A DNA stretch of 64,000 bases from Deltaproteobacteria bacterium (GTDB lineage Bacteria; SZUA-79; Acidulodesulfobacterales; Acidulodesulfobacteraceae): NCBI GenBank assembly GCA_023489335.1, contig JAMDCP010000013.1, positions 1 through 64,000 of the forward strand. Direction: 5' to 3'. The notes below the pieces were generated by a model. That model saw nothing but the letters and a program-made list of their open reading frames with translations. It did no database searches and was not told the origin of the DNA. Within the stretch, counting starts at the first letter, position 1. Each line of letters begins with the position of its first letter. This document shows, one piece after another, positions 61,795-64,000 of the stretch. A program made the position numbers and the translations under genes.

Positions 61795-63273
61795 TTATAA
61801 ATTAATAAATTCATAAAATTCCGTAACTCTTTTAATGCATCTAATTTTTCCGAGCGCAAATATAATCTCGAATATCGGCGGACTGACTCTTTCCCCGGTT
61901 AAAGCTAACCTTATAATCATGGCTTTTTCTTTCATAGTCCAATTGTTTCTGGATAAAAAATTATTAAATTCCTGTTTTATCGATTCTATGGAGTTCTTTA
62001 TAAAATTAATAATCCCGGTTTTATCGTTTAAACCGCCTTTATAATTAAATATCGTATCGGGTAAACTGCCGATAAATGTTTTAAACTCCTGTAAAAAAAA
62101 TAAATCTCCTTCGTTAAAATTAAATTCGCTTAAAAGTTCTGCCTTGTACCCAAGTTCTTCGTTTATAAAAAAATTTAATTTTTGCCTAAACTCGGCAAGC
62201 GTCTTAACCCGGGACTTTAGGGAATCTATCAGTGAAACGGTTTGAATGTCGTTTATTAAGGGTTTTTCTGAAGACGCTTTTATATCGTTTAGCAGATTTA
62301 TGATGTCAAACGGGTCTTTGGATTTAATATAATGGGAATTTAACCATAAAAGCTTTTCGATATTAAATATTGCGGCGGATTTACTTATATTTTTTAAATC
62401 GAAATATCTTATTATCTCATCCATCGAGAATATTTCGTCATTTCCGTGCGACCACCCAAGCCTGATTAAGTAATTAACTAAGGCTTCCGGCAAAAACCCC
62501 TCTTTTTTATACTGATTAACGGAGGTCGCCCCATGCCTTTTGGATAATCTTTTTCCGTCCTGCCCAAGTATCATTGACACATGAGCAAACTCCGGTATTT
62601 TAAAGCCGAGCGCGCCGTATAACATTATCTGTTTCGGGGTATTGCTGACGTGGTCGTCTCCCCTTATTATGTGGGTTATTTCCATAAGCGCGTCATCGAT
62701 AACGACGGCGAAGTTATAGGTGGGAATCCCGTCTTCGCGAACAAGGACAAAATCGTCTATTTCATTATTATTAAAACTTACAAACTGGTTTCTTATTAAA
62801 TCTTTAAAACCGGTGGTCAGCCCCTGTCCTCTTTCGACCTTAAATCTTATCACATGAGGTTTTGACAAATCTATTTCATCGGGTTTTAAATTGAGGCATC
62901 TCCCGACATACATCGGCTTTTTGCCTTCCGAAGCAAGCCTACTCCTATCTTCTTCCAAAAGTTCTTTGGAACAAAAACAGTAATAAGCCTTGCCCTCCTT
63001 TAAAAGCCTGTCCACATAAGACTTGTATATGTCAAGCCTTTGGGATTGATAAACAATGTCTTCGTCGGGCATAATGGAAAGCCATTTAAGGCTGTCCATT
63101 ATATCGGCTTCGAACTCTTTTGTTGAGCGTTCAAAGTCCGTATCCTCGATTCTTAAAACAAATTTTCCGCCGAAGTGTTTAGCGTAAACATAGCTGAAAA
63201 GGGCGGTTCTGGCGCCGCCTATATGCAAATACCCTGTCGGACTCGGGGCAAACCTTGTCTTTATATTATTCAT
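61795..63273 (-). CDS. gltX: Glutamyl-tRNA synthetase
   Basis: Class I synthetase. HIGH variant in APSPTGYLHIGGARTALF, the CFCSKELLEEDR region, and KMSKS variant GKRLSKRHGATSV. 492 residues. Whether it charges only tRNA-Glu or also tRNA-Gln cannot be told here. First gene after the Memo-family gene in this minus-strand run. Confidence 0.96.
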   Translation of the reverse strand: MNNIKTRFAPSPTGYLHIGGARTALFSYVYAKHFGGKFVLRIEDTDFERSTKEFEADIMDSLKWLSIMPDEDIVYQSQRLDIYKSYVDRLLKEGKAYYCFCSKELLEEDRSRLASEGKKPMYVGRCLNLKPDEIDLSKPHVIRFKVERGQGLTTGFKDLIRNQFVSFNNNEIDDFVLVREDGIPTYNFAVVIDDALMEITHIIRGDDHVSNTPKQIMLYGALGFKIPEFAHVSMILGQDGKRLSKRHGATSVNQYKKEGFLPEALVNYLIRLGWSHGNDEIFSMDEIIRYFDLKNISKSAAIFNIEKLLWLNSHYIKSKDPFDIINLLNDIKASSEKPLINDIQTVSLIDSLKSRVKTLAEFRQKLNFFINEELGYKAELLSEFNFNEGDLFFLQEFKTFIGSLPDTIFNYKGGLNDKTGIINFIKNSIESIKQEFNNFLSRNNWTMKEKAMIIRLALTGERVSPPIFEIIFALGKIRCIKRVTEFYEFINL

Positions 63274-63327
63274 TTATTCCTTTTTCGTTTACCTTCTTTA
63301 TTAACATAAGCAATGCTTGCCGGCTTG

Positions 63328-64000
63328 CTAATATACAACGATGGATGAATATCCGACAACACTCGCGTAATCGCCCGTAACTTCTCCGGAATTTGTATAA
63401 TCTACAAGTTTCGCATGAGTAGCGCCGGCCATTTTGGCGACATTAAGCATTATGGATGCGGGAATAAAACCGCACATAGAAATTCCATGCTCTCTCACCT
63501 TATTATATAAACCGTCTGGATTTAAATCTAAAATCTCCTTAATGGCAATATTATCTTTAGTTTTAGCCGCATCCGCAGATTCGTAATGGGTCATATCCGA
63601 GCTTGCGACTATCAAAACATCGTGAAGCAGATTCAACTTTTTTAAAGCATTAAAGATTGCTTCGGAGGCGCGCAATACATCATCGTATCTTATAAAAGAA
63701 ACAACAATCGGAACGATTGTAAAATCCTTTTTAATATTATATAGCAAAGGAATCTGAACCTCGACGGAGTGTTCTTTTGATTGGGCAAGCTCGTCCGAAA
63801 TAAAGGGGCTGTCTTTCTCGTTTATTATAGCGTTGGCTAAACCAGCATTAACGGGGACGCTAAAATCTTTAAATCCGTATTCCCCGCTATTCATTATAGA
63901 ATAATCGGCGCCTAACCCTGTATGGTTTGGGCCGATAATAATTATATTATTTTTTATATTAATTTTGGAGTATCCCGAATATGCGGTCTTTCCGGAGTAA
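63328..64000 (-). CDS. Memo-family (AmmeMemoRadiSam protein B) protein, 5' end cut by window
   Basis: The frame is open to the right edge and begins inside the gene: YSGKTAYSGYSKI, then GPNHTGLGADYS, a Memo hallmark with the metal-binding histidine. Further signatures are KEHSVEVQIPLLYNI and ASSDMTHYESAD. An ATG at 63894 is internal, not the start. Memo proteins bind a metal and, in bacteria, often accompany an AMMECR1 domain protein and a radical SAM protein; function is unsettled. Confidence 0.9.
   Translation of the reverse strand, partial: YSGKTAYSGYSKINIKNNIIIIGPNHTGLGADYSIMNSGEYGFKDFSVPVNAGLANAIINEKDSPFISDELAQSKEHSVEVQIPLLYNIKKDFTIVPIVVSFIRYDDVLRASEAIFNALKKLNLLHDVLIVASSDMTHYESADAAKTKDNIAIKEILDLNPDGLYNKVREHGISMCGFIPASIMLNVAKMAGATHAKLVDYTNSGEVTGDYASVVGYSSIVVY

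Noticed and set aside
1-64000. CRISPR array or cas genes
   Set aside because: No regularly spaced repeats and no cas genes; TnpB is the only related nuclease and belongs to the IS element.

Overview
The window is one continuous stretch of a low-GC, Gram-negative bacterial chromosome. Gene order and content look like a deltaproteobacterial (Desulfobacterota-like) or neighbouring uncultured lineage. The pointers are the tRNA-Thr/Tyr/Gly/Thr-tuf cluster, the plsX-fabH-fabK-fabD-fabG-acpP-fabF block, ribD-ribE-ribBA-ribH-nusB, IorAB with MetF/MetV, and GlcD/GlcF. I cannot name the genus from sequence alone. Nearly all of the window is coding, mostly housekeeping genes in long same-strand runs, with one clear accessory patch at about 7.2-11.4 kb.

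Layout. 0-0.6 kb: the start of tuf preceded by four tRNA genes, minus strand. 0.8-6.9 kb: aquaporin, GH15 glucoamylase, a glucose-dehydrogenase-like SDR, a cobalt/nickel permease under a cobalamin riboswitch, and a membrane methyltransferase. 7.2-11.4 kb: an ORF6N gene lacking a normal start; a ~1.65 kb element integrated in tRNA-His, flanked by 60-bp repeats and carrying a UPF0175/DUF3368 toxin-antitoxin pair and a wrecked integrase; and an intact IS200/IS605 element (tnpA, tnpB) whose right end supplies the stop codon of a DoxX gene. 12-20.3 kb: a stand-alone LigD-type phosphoesterase, transaldolase, transketolase, Zwf, a cyclase, Gnd, a slipin/NfeD pair. 20.3-27.7 kb: family 4 uracil-DNA glycosylase, IorB-IorA, MetF, MetV, HtrA and an HgdC/DUF2229-like protein. 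28-33.8 kb: diacylglycerol kinase, a LysR/EamA pair, GlcF and GlcD. 33.8-48.8 kb: one long minus-strand run (rdgB, rph, a hidden selenoprotein, nusB, riboflavin genes, nrdR, glyA, rpiB, FAS II, rpmF), followed by valS. 51.5-58.3 kb: plus-strand dnaX-ybaB-recR and ffh-rpsP-rimM-trmD-rplS. 58.4-64 kb: minus-strand rsmI, a two-gene glutamine-dependent NAD synthetase, yraN, rnhB, gltX and a Memo-family gene cut by the window edge.

The most interesting item is a gene that ordinary ORF calling misses. At 35377-35634 (minus strand) there is an 85-codon TusA/SirA-family gene interrupted only by an in-frame TGA at codon 21. That is exactly the position of the catalytic cysteine of the TusA motif. A hairpin starting ten bases after the TGA carries a GGUC loop about 18 nt downstream, the geometry of a bacterial SECIS. 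I read it as a TusA-type selenoprotein. Right behind it, a 33-codon ORF begins like a selenophosphate synthetase (SelD) and may be a remnant of a former selD neighbour.

How the genes work together: glucoamylase, glucose dehydrogenase, Zwf, Gnd, transaldolase and transketolase outline glucan or glucose oxidation through the pentose phosphate route. IorAB, MetF and MetV point to ferredoxin- and folate-linked anaerobic metabolism. The B12-regulated cobalt permease fits a need for corrinoids. Three plus-strand genes (LigD-PE, dagK, dnaX) have an extended -10 box ending 6-8 nt before the start codon, which suggests leaderless mRNAs. Two related palindromes sit exactly at convergent gene junctions.
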